NCBI RefSeq assembly: GCF_000284595.1
Contig: NC_017671.1
Coordinates: 4,559,001-4,623,000 of the forward strand
From: Stenotrophomonas maltophilia D457
Lineage (GTDB): Bacteria; Pseudomonadota; Gammaproteobacteria; Xanthomonadales; Xanthomonadaceae
Reading direction: 5' to 3'
Length of the DNA: 64,000 nucleotides
The notes beneath the pieces are model-generated. The model was given only the letters and a program-made list of their open reading frames with translations, searched no databases and was not told the DNA's origin. Position numbers and translations under genes: made by a program. Shown here in pieces: positions 33,110 through 41,520 of the stretch; positions within the stretch are counted from its first letter, which is position 1, and each line of letters begins with the position of its first letter.

Positions 33110-36100
33110 TCAACCGTTGTCGCGCAGGAACCGCGCCATCGACGAAACGCCCGGCACGCGCGGTTCGAACTCTCCAGCGACGTCGATGAAGCCGCGCATC
33201 ACCGCGATCTCGCGCGGGCTGCGGTTGAGGCTGTCGCGCACTTCCGGATCGGCACCGGCGCGCAACAGGCGCTGCACCAGCAGCGGCAGTCCATGCAGGG
33301 CGGCCAGATGCAGCGGGCCGAAGCCGCGCGGATCGCGCACGTCCAGGCTGACGTCCTCATCCAGCAGGCGCTCCACCGCCGCCATCACCACCTGTTCGTC
33401 GCAGGCGGTACCCGGCTCGGCGCGTGCGCCCAGCAGCAGCAGCAGCGGCGTGACCGAACCGGCGGCGGCCTGGTCCGGCTCGGCGCCCGCCAACAGCAGG
33501 GTGTCGAGCAGGGCCAGCAGGCGCGAGCGGTCGCGGGCACTGAAACCGTACAGCGCGGCACAGTGCAGCGGGCCCAGCTGCTCCGCGTCACCGGCATGCA
33601 CGTCGGCACCGGCAGTGAGCAGGCGCGCGACGATGTCCGGCAGGCCCAGCGCCGAGGCCAGCATCAGCACGGTCACCCCGCCCGGCAGGCGGTGTTCCAG
33701 CTTGGCGCCGGCATCGAGCAGGGCCGAAACGATGTCGACCTGGCGCATGCTGACCGCCGCCGACAGCGGCGTCGCACCGCTTGCAGCGGCGTGCTGCGGA
33801 TCGGCACCGCGCGCCAGCAGCAGGTCGGTCACGGCCAGGTGGCCACCACCGGCCGCACGCAGCAGCGCGGTGCAGCCCTGTGCGTCGACCGCGTCGACGG
33901 CAAATCCCAGATCGATCAGGCGGCGCACGGCGTCTACATCACCGGCCATCGCAGCGGCCGGCAGATCGGCCTCGCGCAGGGTACGGCGCGGCAGCGGCCA
34001 CACCCGCCAGTCCAGCCAGTCGGCCAGGTCACGGCGACCGATCGACAGCGCCACGCCCAGTGGCGTCTGACCGTCGGCGGCACGTGCTTCCGGCGAGGCA
34101 CCGTGCTGCACCAGCAGCTTCAGCGCGCCTTCGCGGGCCAGGGCGGTGGCCAGATGCAGTGCGGTCATGCCATGGCTGTCGCGCGCTTCGCGATCGACAC
34201 CGGCCTTGAGCAGGGCCTGCTGCAGGCGCAGCCAGCCCAGGCGTACCGCCAGCGACAGCGGTGGGTCACCGGCCGGCGAAGCGGCGAACGGATCGGCGCC
34301 ACGCTCCAGCAATTCCAGCGCCAGTTGTTCCAGGCCGCGGGCGGCCTGGTCGTGCTGTGCGCAGGCGGCCAGGAAGCGTGCCAGCCCACCGCGCCCGGCC
34401 GGCGACAGGCCGCGCTGCAGAATGACCTGCAGCGCCGGCACCGCGTCGATGCCGCGCGACAGCAGCGCGAACATCGGCGTATCGGCGCAGGCGTCGCGCA
34501 CATAGGGATCGGCACCGTGGGCCAGCAGCCAATCGACCGCGCGCGGCTCCAGGGCCAGCTCCGGATCGAGCAGCAGGCCGCCCAGTTCTTCCGGCTGGCA
34601 CAGCCTGGCCAGCGCGGCCATGCCATCGGTGTTGCCGAAGCCCAGCGCTTCGCGCAGCAGGGTCAGCGGCGGACGGTCCGGCAACAGGCCGCTGGCGCTG
34701 GCCGCTTCACCGCGCTCGGCCAGGCCATCACTGACGGCTGCCGGCAGCGGATAGGACGGGTCCAGCAAGGCCACGATCGCCCAGCGGCCCGCTTCGGCCG
34801 CATAGTCCACCGCGCGGCGGCCAACCGGGTCGGTGGCGTCGGCGGCGATGCCCAGTTCCACTAGGCGCTTGATCAGCAGCGGCGAGACATCCTCGGCCAT
34901 CACTGCCAGCTGCACCGCATTGCGGCCTTCGCCGTCCACCGCGACCAGGTCCGGCTTGTGCGGCAGCAGGTGCTCGACCACGGCTGCACGGCCGGCACGG
35001 GCGGCTTCCAGCCACGGCGTGCGGCCCAGTGCATCGCGCGCTTCCAGGTTGGCGCCGGCGCCCAGCAGCACGCCGATGATCTCCACGTGGCCGGCCAGCG
35101 CTGCCTCGTGCAGCGCGCTGCGGCGCTGGCGATCACGCGCGTCGGCGCGTGCCTTGTGCTTGAGCAGCAGCTGCACGCCGGCCGGATCGTCGTCCTCGGT
35201 GGCGGCGGCGGCCAGCAGCACCGGGGTGCCGTCGGCCGGTTCGCTGCGTGCACCGCGCTCGAGCAGGAAGCGGGCCAGGCGCCAGTTGCCGACCTGGCAG
35301 GCCACCGCCAGCGGCGACCAGCCCTCGCGGTTCAGCGCATCGACTTCGGCAGCGGCATCGCGCAGCAGCGCGGCAACGCCCGGGTCGGAACTGCGTGCGG
35401 CATGGTGCAGCGGGGTGTTGCCATCGCTGTCGGTGGCACGCGAATCGGCGCCGTTGGCGAGCAGGGTCATCACCGCTTCGGGGCGGCCATGCCAGCTGTC
35501 GCGGGTGGCGGCCAGCAGCGGGGTCATGCCCCGGTGCGGCGCGTTCACATCAACGCCGCGGGCAATCAGCTCGCGCAGCAGGCGCAGGTCCGGCAGCACC
35601 GCCGCCAGCACCGCCAGGCTGCGCTGGTCACGCCAGTTCGGGTCCGGCAGCGCATACGGATCAGCACCGGCCTGCAGCAGCTGCAGGCCACGGTCGACGC
35701 GGCCCTGGCGCGCGGCCTCATACAGGGCCGGTGTCAGTTCCTGCGGCGCCATCGCCTCCAGCGGCGCGGTTTCGGCCGCAGCGGGGAACATCGGTTCCTG
35801 TTCGCTGCTGGCAGCGGCGAACGGGCTGGGGCGCAGCGACACCAGCGGCGCGGGCGCGACCCGCTGCAGCAGCAGGTGCAGCGCCGGCGACAGCAGCACG
35901 ACCGCCAGTGCGGCGGGCCAGCGTGCGCCGTCCGGCAACAGGCCCGGCCAGGCCGGCAGCACCACCAGTGCGGCCAAGGCGATCACCAGCGCCGCCACGC
36001 CAAGACCACGCCAGGCGGTCAGGTCGCGGCCGGCCAGCGCCTGCCAGTGCTGGGCCAGGCTGCCATCCAGGCGTTCGACATCGTTCCACAGCGGCCAGGT

Positions 36101-36448
36101 GCGCCAGGCCGCCAGCAGGCCGGCACTGACCAGCACGCTCAGGCCCAGCACCGCCGCCAGGCTGCCGCTGTCACGCAGGGCCGCCAGCGGCCAGGCCAGC
36201 AGCAGCGCCAGCAGCAGTGGCGCGGCAGCCCACAGCGCCAGCAGTGCGGGCAGGTCCTGGCGTGCGACCACCTTCAGCGGCAGCAGCGCACGGCTGCGAC
36301 GCCACCACGACACGCCCAGCGCGAACGCCGGCTGCGCCAGTGCGGCAAGGATGGCACCCGGCACACCGCCCACCGCAGCGCCCAACGCCAGCATGGCACC
36401 CACGGCGAAGGCGATCGACAGGGCACGCGGACGGGAGGTGTCAGTCAT
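33110..36448 (-). CDS. Large ankyrin-repeat membrane protein
   Basis: Encodes 1112 residues. The first about 210 residues hold roughly five or six hydrophobic segments (for example AVGAMLALGAAVGG, LLALLLAWPLAALR, AALVIALAALVVLP). The rest, to the C-terminus, is a long array of ankyrin repeats with the usual GADP/GxTPLHxA pattern (TDSDGNTPLHHAA, DRQRRSALHEAALAGHVEI, DSHGMTALHLATALAREGA). Some central repeats are degenerate. The protein is probably anchored in the inner membrane with the repeats free to bind partners. Function is unknown. Its ATG overlaps the YcgL stop by 8 bases (ATGACTGA), giving translational coupling. Size is far above typical bacterial ankyrin proteins. Confidence 0.9.
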   Translation of the reverse strand: MTDTSRPRALSIAFAVGAMLALGAAVGGVPGAILAALAQPAFALGVSWWRRSRALLPLKVVARQDLPALLALWAAAPLLLALLLAWPLAALRDSGSLAAVLGLSVLVSAGLLAAWRTWPLWNDVERLDGSLAQHWQALAGRDLTAWRGLGVAALVIALAALVVLPAWPGLLPDGARWPAALAVVLLSPALHLLLQRVAPAPLVSLRPSPFAAASSEQEPMFPAAAETAPLEAMAPQELTPALYEAARQGRVDRGLQLLQAGADPYALPDPNWRDQRSLAVLAAVLPDLRLLRELIARGVDVNAPHRGMTPLLAATRDSWHGRPEAVMTLLANGADSRATDSDGNTPLHHAARSSDPGVAALLRDAAAEVDALNREGWSPLAVACQVGNWRLARFLLERGARSEPADGTPVLLAAAATEDDDPAGVQLLLKHKARADARDRQRRSALHEAALAGHVEIIGVLLGAGANLEARDALGRTPWLEAARAGRAAVVEHLLPHKPDLVAVDGEGRNAVQLAVMAEDVSPLLIKRLVELGIAADATDPVGRRAVDYAAEAGRWAIVALLDPSYPLPAAVSDGLAERGEAASASGLLPDRPPLTLLREALGFGNTDGMAALARLCQPEELGGLLLDPELALEPRAVDWLLAHGADPYVRDACADTPMFALLSRGIDAVPALQVILQRGLSPAGRGGLARFLAACAQHDQAARGLEQLALELLERGADPFAASPAGDPPLSLAVRLGWLRLQQALLKAGVDREARDSHGMTALHLATALAREGALKLLVQHGASPEARAADGQTPLGVALSIGRRDLADWLDWRVWPLPRRTLREADLPAAAMAGDVDAVRRLIDLGFAVDAVDAQGCTALLRAAGGGHLAVTDLLLARGADPQHAAASGATPLSAAVSMRQVDIVSALLDAGAKLEHRLPGGVTVLMLASALGLPDIVARLLTAGADVHAGDAEQLGPLHCAALYGFSARDRSRLLALLDTLLLAGAEPDQAAAGSVTPLLLLLGARAEPGTACDEQVVMAAVERLLDEDVSLDVRDPRGFGPLHLAALHGLPLLVQRLLRAGADPEVRDSLNRSPREIAVMRGFIDVAGEFEPRVPGVSSMARFLRDNG

Positions 36449-36701
36449 AGTGTCGCGGCATCAGGCTGGCCACCGACGGCGGTACCTGCAGGTAGAACCC
36501 GCGTTCGCTCATTTCGCTGCGGACCTTTTCAGGATCGGCCTGGGCCAGGCGGCGCTGGGCATCCAGGGCCACCTCCAGGACGAAGGCGAGCGTCCCCAGC
36601 GAGGTGAGCAGCGGCGCGGGCAGCGCGCTGAAATCATCGCGTCGGGGAACGTAGACGTAGGTGTCCGGCTTGAGTTGGCTTTTATAGACGTAGGCGTGCA
36701 T
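36441..36701 (-). CDS. YcgL domain protein
   Basis: Encodes 86 residues. Family features: N-terminal MHAYVYKS, then DTYVYVPRRDDF, and the central LGTLAFVLEVAL. YcgL proteins are small alpha/beta proteins of unknown function, widespread in gammaproteobacteria. It is the first gene of a coupled pair with the ankyrin protein downstream, with an 8-base overlap. Confidence 0.88.
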   Translation of the reverse strand: MHAYVYKSQLKPDTYVYVPRRDDFSALPAPLLTSLGTLAFVLEVALDAQRRLAQADPEKVRSEMSERGFYLQVPPSVASLMPRHYD

Positions 36702-36820
36702 GTCCGCGGGACGATAACCCGGGAAGAGCCATGATTGTGTCGGAAAGCCGACACCGGGGAAAGCCGTCAGCCGACGATGGCGGCGCGATCGGCGGCGTTT
36801 CCCTTGCGAGGTTCAGCAAT

Positions 36821-36853
36821 GTGGCGGCGACGTTCAGCCAACGCCGCCGCCAC
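36821..36853 (-). terminator. GC-rich hairpin after the 36862 gene
   Basis: GTGGCGGCG and CGCCGCCAC form a perfect 9-bp stem with a 15-base loop, 8 bases past the stop on the minus strand. No T-tract. A second small hairpin, GTGTCGG-AAA-GCCGACAC, lies near 36737. Confidence 0.45.
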
Positions 36854-36861
36854 GCGGGCGC

Positions 36862-37302
36862 TTACTTGACCTTGGCGTAGGTGCCCTTCAGCGCGACACC
36901 GGCGAGGATGGTGCCGGCGTAGCACTCGTAATTGGTGCTGCTCTTGAACTCGTTCTTCTTGTAGTAGCTGACGATGTCGACCACGGCGTTGGCGCCGCGC
37001 GACCTGGCGCCGTCCTGCAGCGCGCGCAGCGCCGACAGCGCGACCCAGCGGCAGGCCTCGGCATCGCTCTTGTTGGCGGCGTTGGTCTTCTTGTTGGTCA
37101 CGTCTTCACCCAGGCGCTGCTGCACGCTGACCGGCTGGCCGGCCAGGTAGAAGCGCACGCTGCCGTCGATGCCGGCGTCCTTGGCAGCCTGCGAGCTGAC
37201 CAGCTCCTGCAGGGACTGCTCGACGCGGGTATCGCGGGCAGAGGCGGTGGAGGTCAGGGCCAGCAGCGCGGTGGCAGTGGCGATCATGAGAGTGCGGCGC
37301 AT
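36862..37302 (-). CDS. Secreted hypothetical protein, YbjQ-like C-terminal segment
   Basis: Encodes 146 residues. A signal peptide (1-22, TATALLALTSTASA) leads to a mature periplasmic domain of about 120 residues. The C-terminal half, GANAVVDIVSYYKKNEF followed by YECYAGTILAGVALKGTY, echoes the GANAIIGMRY pattern of YbjQ/DUF74, so it may be an exported relative with a disulfide or metal Cys. Similar xanthomonad proteins are often labelled 'excinuclease ATPase subunit'; nothing here supports that. It lies 61 bases after the last pigment gene, on the same strand; AAGGAG precedes the ATG. Whether it belongs to the pigment operon is unclear. Confidence 0.7.
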   Translation of the reverse strand: MRRTLMIATATALLALTSTASARDTRVEQSLQELVSSQAAKDAGIDGSVRFYLAGQPVSVQQRLGEDVTNKKTNAANKSDAEACRWVALSALRALQDGARSRGANAVVDIVSYYKKNEFKSSTNYECYAGTILAGVALKGTYAKVK

Positions 37303-37363
37303 CGAAACTTCTCCTTGTCAGGGGTGCGGGTGGATGGCGGAAACAGTGCGGTGGGGCGGTGGA

Positions 37364-38602
37364 TCACTCGCTCCAGCGGCGGAACACCAGTGAGGTGTTG
37401 ATGCCGCCGAAGGCGAAGTTGTTGCTCATCACGTACTCGGCCTGCAGTTCGCGGCCCTGCCCGGTGATGAAGTCGAGCTGGCCACAGCGCGGGTCGACCT
37501 CGGCCAGGTTCAGGGTCGGCGCGAACCAGCCGGCGCGCATCATCTGGATGCTCAGCCAGGCCTCGAACGCGCCACAGGCACCCAGCATGTGGCCGACATA
37601 GCTCTTCAGCGAGCTGATCGGCACGCGGTTGCCGAACACCTGCGCGGTCGCTTGGGTTTCGGCGATGTCACCGTGGTCGGTGGCGGTGCCGTGGGCGTTG
37701 ACGTAGTCGATCTGCGCCGCGTCCAGGCCGGCATCCTCCAGCGCCAGGCGCATGGCCTGGGCCATGGTGTCGGCGCTGGGCTGGGTGACGTGCTGGCCAT
37801 CGCTGTTGGTGCCGTAGCCGACCACCTCGGCAAGGATGGTGGCGCCGCGCGCCTGCGCGTGCTCCAGGTCTTCCAGGATCAGCGTGCAGGCGCCCTCGCC
37901 CAACACCAGGCCATCACGGCCGGCATCGAACGGGCGCGGGGTGGTCTGCGGCGCATCGTTGCGCACGCTGGTGGCGAACAGGGTGTCGAACACCGCCGCT
38001 GCGGTGGCATCGAGCTGCTCGGCACCGCCGGCCACCATCACCGTCTGCTTGCCACTGCGGATCGCTTCATAGGCCGCACCCACGCCCTGGCTGCCGGAGG
38101 TGCAGGCACTGGAGGTGGTGTACACGCGCCCGGACAGGCCGAAGAACACGCCGATGTTGACCGGCGCGGTGTGGCTCATCATCTTCAGGTAGGTGGTGGC
38201 ACTGATGCCATCGGTGGTGAACTCGTTGAGCATGCGCCCGAATTCACCGGTGGCCTCGTGGCTGCCCGAGGACGAGCCGTAGGCCACGCCGGTACGGCCG
38301 CTGCGCAGCACCGGATGCTCGTGCAGGCCGGCTTCACGCAGTGCCACCTCAGTGGCGCGCACCGACATGATCGCGACCTTGCCCATCGAGCGGGTGGTCT
38401 TGCGGTTGTAGTTCGGCGGCAGCTCGAAATCCTGCGCCGGCGCGGCCAGCTTGGTGTTCAGCCCGGCATAGACATCCCACTCGGGCATCGCACGCACCGC
38501 ATTGCGGCAGCTGCGCAGGTGTGCCTCGATGGTCGGCCAGTCGTGGCCGAGCGGACTGATGGCGGCGGCACCGGTGACCACCACGCGACGATCGGCGGCC
38601 AT
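37364..38602 (-). CDS. Aryl polyene beta-ketoacyl synthase (ApeR-like)
   Basis: Encodes 412 residues, FabF type. The nucleophile is Cys167 in SSACTSGSQG. The active-site His are in NAHGTATDHGD and KSYVGHMLGACG. It would condense malonyl-ACP with the starter/early chain during aryl polyene assembly. It is the last gene of the operon, with its ATG overlapping the ketoreductase stop by one base. Gene order KS-DH-KR-KS at this end matches apeO-P-Q-R in E. coli/Xenorhabdus aryl polyene clusters. Confidence 0.92.
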   Translation of the reverse strand: MAADRRVVVTGAAAISPLGHDWPTIEAHLRSCRNAVRAMPEWDVYAGLNTKLAAPAQDFELPPNYNRKTTRSMGKVAIMSVRATEVALREAGLHEHPVLRSGRTGVAYGSSSGSHEATGEFGRMLNEFTTDGISATTYLKMMSHTAPVNIGVFFGLSGRVYTTSSACTSGSQGVGAAYEAIRSGKQTVMVAGGAEQLDATAAAVFDTLFATSVRNDAPQTTPRPFDAGRDGLVLGEGACTLILEDLEHAQARGATILAEVVGYGTNSDGQHVTQPSADTMAQAMRLALEDAGLDAAQIDYVNAHGTATDHGDIAETQATAQVFGNRVPISSLKSYVGHMLGACGAFEAWLSIQMMRAGWFAPTLNLAEVDPRCGQLDFITGQGRELQAEYVMSNNFAFGGINTSLVFRRWSE

Positions 38603-39333
38603 CAGATCATGCCTCCGTTCACCGAGATCACCTGGCGGGTGATGTAGCCGGCCGGCTCGGACAGCAGGAACGCCACCGTGGCCGCCACTTCGTCGGGACG
38701 ACCGACGCGGCCGGCGGGAATCAGCTTGAGCGCGTGTTCAACCACTTCATCGTTGAGCATTTCGGTCTCGATCAGGCCCGGGGCCACGCAGTTGACGGTG
38801 ATCTGGCGGCTGGCCAGTTCCAGCGCCAGGGCCTTGGTGGCACCGATGATGCCGGCCTTGGCGGCGCTGTAATTGACCTGCCCGCGGTTGCCGGCCAGTC
38901 CGGACACCGACGACAGGGTGATGATGCGGCCAGGCTTGCGCCGGCGCACCATCGGCATGATCAGCGGATGCAGTACGTTGTAGAAACCGTCCAGGTTGGT
39001 GTGGATGACCTGGTCCCAATCCTCCGCTGACAGTGCCGGGAAGGCACCGTCACGGGCGATGCCGGCGTTGCAGACCACGCCGTAGTACGCGCCGTGCGCT
39101 TCGACATCGGCCTCCAGCACAGCGCGTGCGGCCTCGCGATCAGCCACGTCGAACATCAGTACGCGGGCCTGCTGGCCCAACGCGTGGATCTCGGCCATCA
39201 CGGCCTGTGCCTCATCCAGGCGGCTGCGGCAATGCACCACCACGTCGAAGCCGTCACGCGCGATGCGCAGCGCGATGGCCCGGCCGATGCCCCGGCTGGC
39301 GCCGGTCACCAGCACGCTTCGATTCCCTGTCAT
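38602..39333 (-). CDS. Aryl polyene 3-ketoacyl-ACP reductase (FabG-like, ApeQ-like)
   Basis: Encodes 243 residues, SDR family. NADPH site is VTGASRGIGRAIALR. The catalytic set is in NAGIARDG, LSSVSGLAGNRGQVNYSAAK (Ser-Tyr-Lys, read in part) and NCVAPGLIETEM. It reduces the beta-keto group after each condensation. The ATG 39333 overlaps the dehydratase stop (ATGA-type), and its own stop overlaps the next ketosynthase start. Confidence 0.93.
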   Translation of the reverse strand: MTGNRSVLVTGASRGIGRAIALRIARDGFDVVVHCRSRLDEAQAVMAEIHALGQQARVLMFDVADREAARAVLEADVEAHGAYYGVVCNAGIARDGAFPALSAEDWDQVIHTNLDGFYNVLHPLIMPMVRRRKPGRIITLSSVSGLAGNRGQVNYSAAKAGIIGATKALALELASRQITVNCVAPGLIETEMLNDEVVEHALKLIPAGRVGRPDEVAATVAFLLSEPAGYITRQVISVNGGMI

Positions 39334-39785
39334 GCCTGTCCACTCTCCAGATAGGCCATCGCATCGGCCGGTTCGAACACCGACACGTTGGCTGTCGCCC
39401 ATTCGTCCTCGCCTGCCAGGATGCGGCAGGCGAACATCCCCAATCCATTGTCACCCAACAGCTCGCAGCGCGCCTGTACGCGCAGCCGCGATCCGCTGGG
39501 AAAGCTGCTGCGCGGGCTGCTGTAGCGGCGGCTGCCAAGCAGGAAGCCCAACTGCGGCGGCTTTCCCGCCGCACGCGCACGGCAACCGGCCCAGGCCGCG
39601 ATGGCCTGCGCCATGTATTCGATGCCGACCCACGCCGGCACCCGGCCCTCCTCGACGAACAGGCCCGCGTCGGGCACCACCAGTTCGGCCTCGATGGTGT
39701 CCTGGTCCCAGTGCGTGATGCGCTCCAGCAGGCACATGTCCTGGCGGTGCGGCACCACCTCTTCGATCGCGTACAGCGTGTTCAT
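39330..39785 (-). CDS. Aryl polyene hotdog dehydratase (ApeP-like)
   Basis: Encodes 151 residues. Hotdog fold of the FabZ/ApeP type, with catalytic His expected in VVPHRQDMCLLERI and the helix VGIEYMAQAIAAWAG. It removes water from the 3-hydroxyacyl-ACP to form the trans double bonds of the polyene. Overlaps both neighbours by 4 bases, so translation is coupled. Confidence 0.88.
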   Translation of the reverse strand: MNTLYAIEEVVPHRQDMCLLERITHWDQDTIEAELVVPDAGLFVEEGRVPAWVGIEYMAQAIAAWAGCRARAAGKPPQLGFLLGSRRYSSPRSSFPSGSRLRVQARCELLGDNGLGMFACRILAGEDEWATANVSVFEPADAMAYLESGQA

Positions 39786-40966
39786 CGACGCTCCAGCGCC
39801 AGCACGGCATTGCTGCCGCCGAAGGCGAACGAATTGCTCAGCACCCGCCGCGGTGCCTGTGCCAGGCGGGTGGCCGGTGCGACCAGCGGCAGTGCCGGCA
39901 GCGCGGGGTCTGCCACGCCGTCCCACCAGTGCGGTGGCAGCTGCTGCTGCGGGTTCCCGGCCAGCACGATCCAGCACAGTGCAGCTTCGATCGCGCCTGA
40001 AGCACCCAGCGTATGGCCGGTCAGCGGCTTGGTCGAACTGGCCGGCACCTGGTTGCCCAGCACCTGCGACACCGCCAGGCTTTCCATCGCATCGTTGTGG
40101 CCGGTGGCGGTGCCATGCAGGTTCACGTAGTCCACTTCATCGGCCGCCCAGCCGGCGCGCTGCAGCGCCTGCTGCAGGGCATCGATGGCACCCAGGCCCT
40201 GCGGATCGGGGGCGGACATATGGTGCGCGTCGGCCGATTCGCCCCAGCCGGCCAGGCATACCGGGCCGGGTTCGCGGGTGAGCAGGAACAGCGCGGCACC
40301 CTCGCCGATGTTGATGCCGGCACGGTGCTGCGAGAATGGATTGCAGCGCAGGGCCGACACCGATTCCAGCGCGCTGAAGCCGGCCACGGTGAAGCGGCAC
40401 AGCGAGTCCGCGCCACCTGCGATCACGGCGTCGACGATACCGGCCCGAAGCATGCGTGCAGCCGACATCAGTGCCTTGGCACTGGACGAGCAGGCGGTGG
40501 ACAGGGTCCACGCCGGCCCCTGAGCACCGCTGCGCTGGCGCACGAACTGCGCGGCAGTACCCATTTCCTGCTGGGCGTAATCGAACCCGGGCGGCCATTG
40601 GCCCTGTTCGGCATGGGTGCGCAGGGCCTGCTCGGATTCACCGATGCCCGAGGTACTGGTGCCCAGCACGACCGCCACGCGTTCGGCGCCGTGGCGGGCG
40701 ATCGCGGCGGCCACCGCCGGTGCGATCTGCGCCAGTGCCACGTCCAGCAGGGCGTTGTTGCGCCCGCGCAGGGCGGCCGGCAGTTCTTCCAGCGTCGGCA
40801 GCGGTGTACGCACCTGCCCCAGCGCCAGGGTGTGCCCCGGCAGCAGGGTATCGTTGTCGCTGAGCCCGCCCGGCACGCCGGCGAACATCGCCGAAGCCAC
40901 CGCGTCGCGGCCATCGCCGAGCGCGCAGACCACGCCCAGATCGTTCAGGTAGATCGGTGCACTCAT
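39782..40966 (-). CDS. Aryl polyene beta-ketoacyl synthase (ApeO-like)
   Basis: Encodes 394 residues. Cys159 in LSTACSSSAKA is the nucleophile; His are in NLHGTATGHNDA and KPLTGHTLGASGAI. In characterised aryl polyene pathways this KS pairs with a chain-length factor, here the first gene of the operon (53006-53749). Start ATG 40966 overlaps the stop of the lipoprotein gene (TGATG). Confidence 0.92.
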   Translation of the reverse strand: MSAPIYLNDLGVVCALGDGRDAVASAMFAGVPGGLSDNDTLLPGHTLALGQVRTPLPTLEELPAALRGRNNALLDVALAQIAPAVAAAIARHGAERVAVVLGTSTSGIGESEQALRTHAEQGQWPPGFDYAQQEMGTAAQFVRQRSGAQGPAWTLSTACSSSAKALMSAARMLRAGIVDAVIAGGADSLCRFTVAGFSALESVSALRCNPFSQHRAGINIGEGAALFLLTREPGPVCLAGWGESADAHHMSAPDPQGLGAIDALQQALQRAGWAADEVDYVNLHGTATGHNDAMESLAVSQVLGNQVPASSTKPLTGHTLGASGAIEAALCWIVLAGNPQQQLPPHWWDGVADPALPALPLVAPATRLAQAPRRVLSNSFAFGGSNAVLALERR

Positions 40967-41520
40967 CGATCCGGCCCGGCCATGTCGATCGATTCGATGC
41001 GCAGCGCATAGCCTTCGGCGCGGTTGTCCAGCTGCACGCTGCCATCGTCCAGGCGCTGCAGCTGCAGCCACACCGTGCCGTCGCGCGACAGGCTGCGCTG
41101 ATGGCCATCGTCACGGACCTGCCAGCCGGCTGGCAGCGCGGCCGCGATGGCTGCGGTCGGCCACAGCGCGAACTGCAGGTCATCCAGCACGCGCTCGGCG
41201 CGCACCTGCGGCGGCAGCCACGGCGCGCGCTGCTGGGTCAGCTGCCGGCCGTCCCACTGCAGGCGCACGCCGGTCTGGCCCATCGCCTGCACCGCCAGCT
41301 GCACCTGCTGCGCATCGGCTTCCAGCAGTGCATCCAGGTCGCGCTCATGCGTGCCGAACCGGAAATGCAACTGCTGCTGCAACGCCAGCGGCGCCGGCAG
41401 GCTGGCCGGCGACAGGCGCAGCGGCGGCAGTTCCACCAACGGCTTCGGCATGCGGCCGGCGCAGGCCACCAGCAGCAGGCTCAGCAGCAGTGCTGTCGCA
41501 GGGGCGATCAGGCGCCGCAC
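40963..41520 (-). CDS. DUF3261 lipoprotein of aryl polyene export set
   Basis: Encodes 185 residues. Lipoprotein signal peptide with lipobox LLVACAG. The mature part resembles DUF3261 lipoproteins found in aryl polyene clusters, which look like LolB-type beta-barrel acceptors. It probably works with the LolA-like carrier and the MMPL pump to place the lipid-linked pigment in the outer membrane. Overlaps the flavoprotein gene by 13 bases. Confidence 0.82.
   Translation of the reverse strand: MRRLIAPATALLLSLLLVACAGRMPKPLVELPPLRLSPASLPAPLALQQQLHFRFGTHERDLDALLEADAQQVQLAVQAMGQTGVRLQWDGRQLTQQRAPWLPPQVRAERVLDDLQFALWPTAAIAAALPAGWQVRDDGHQRSLSRDGTVWLQLQRLDDGSVQLDNRAEGYALRIESIDMAGPDR

Noticed and set aside
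36862..37302. 'Excinuclease ATPase subunit', a label used for similar proteins
   Set aside because: No Walker motifs or ABC features; a signal peptide shows it is exported.
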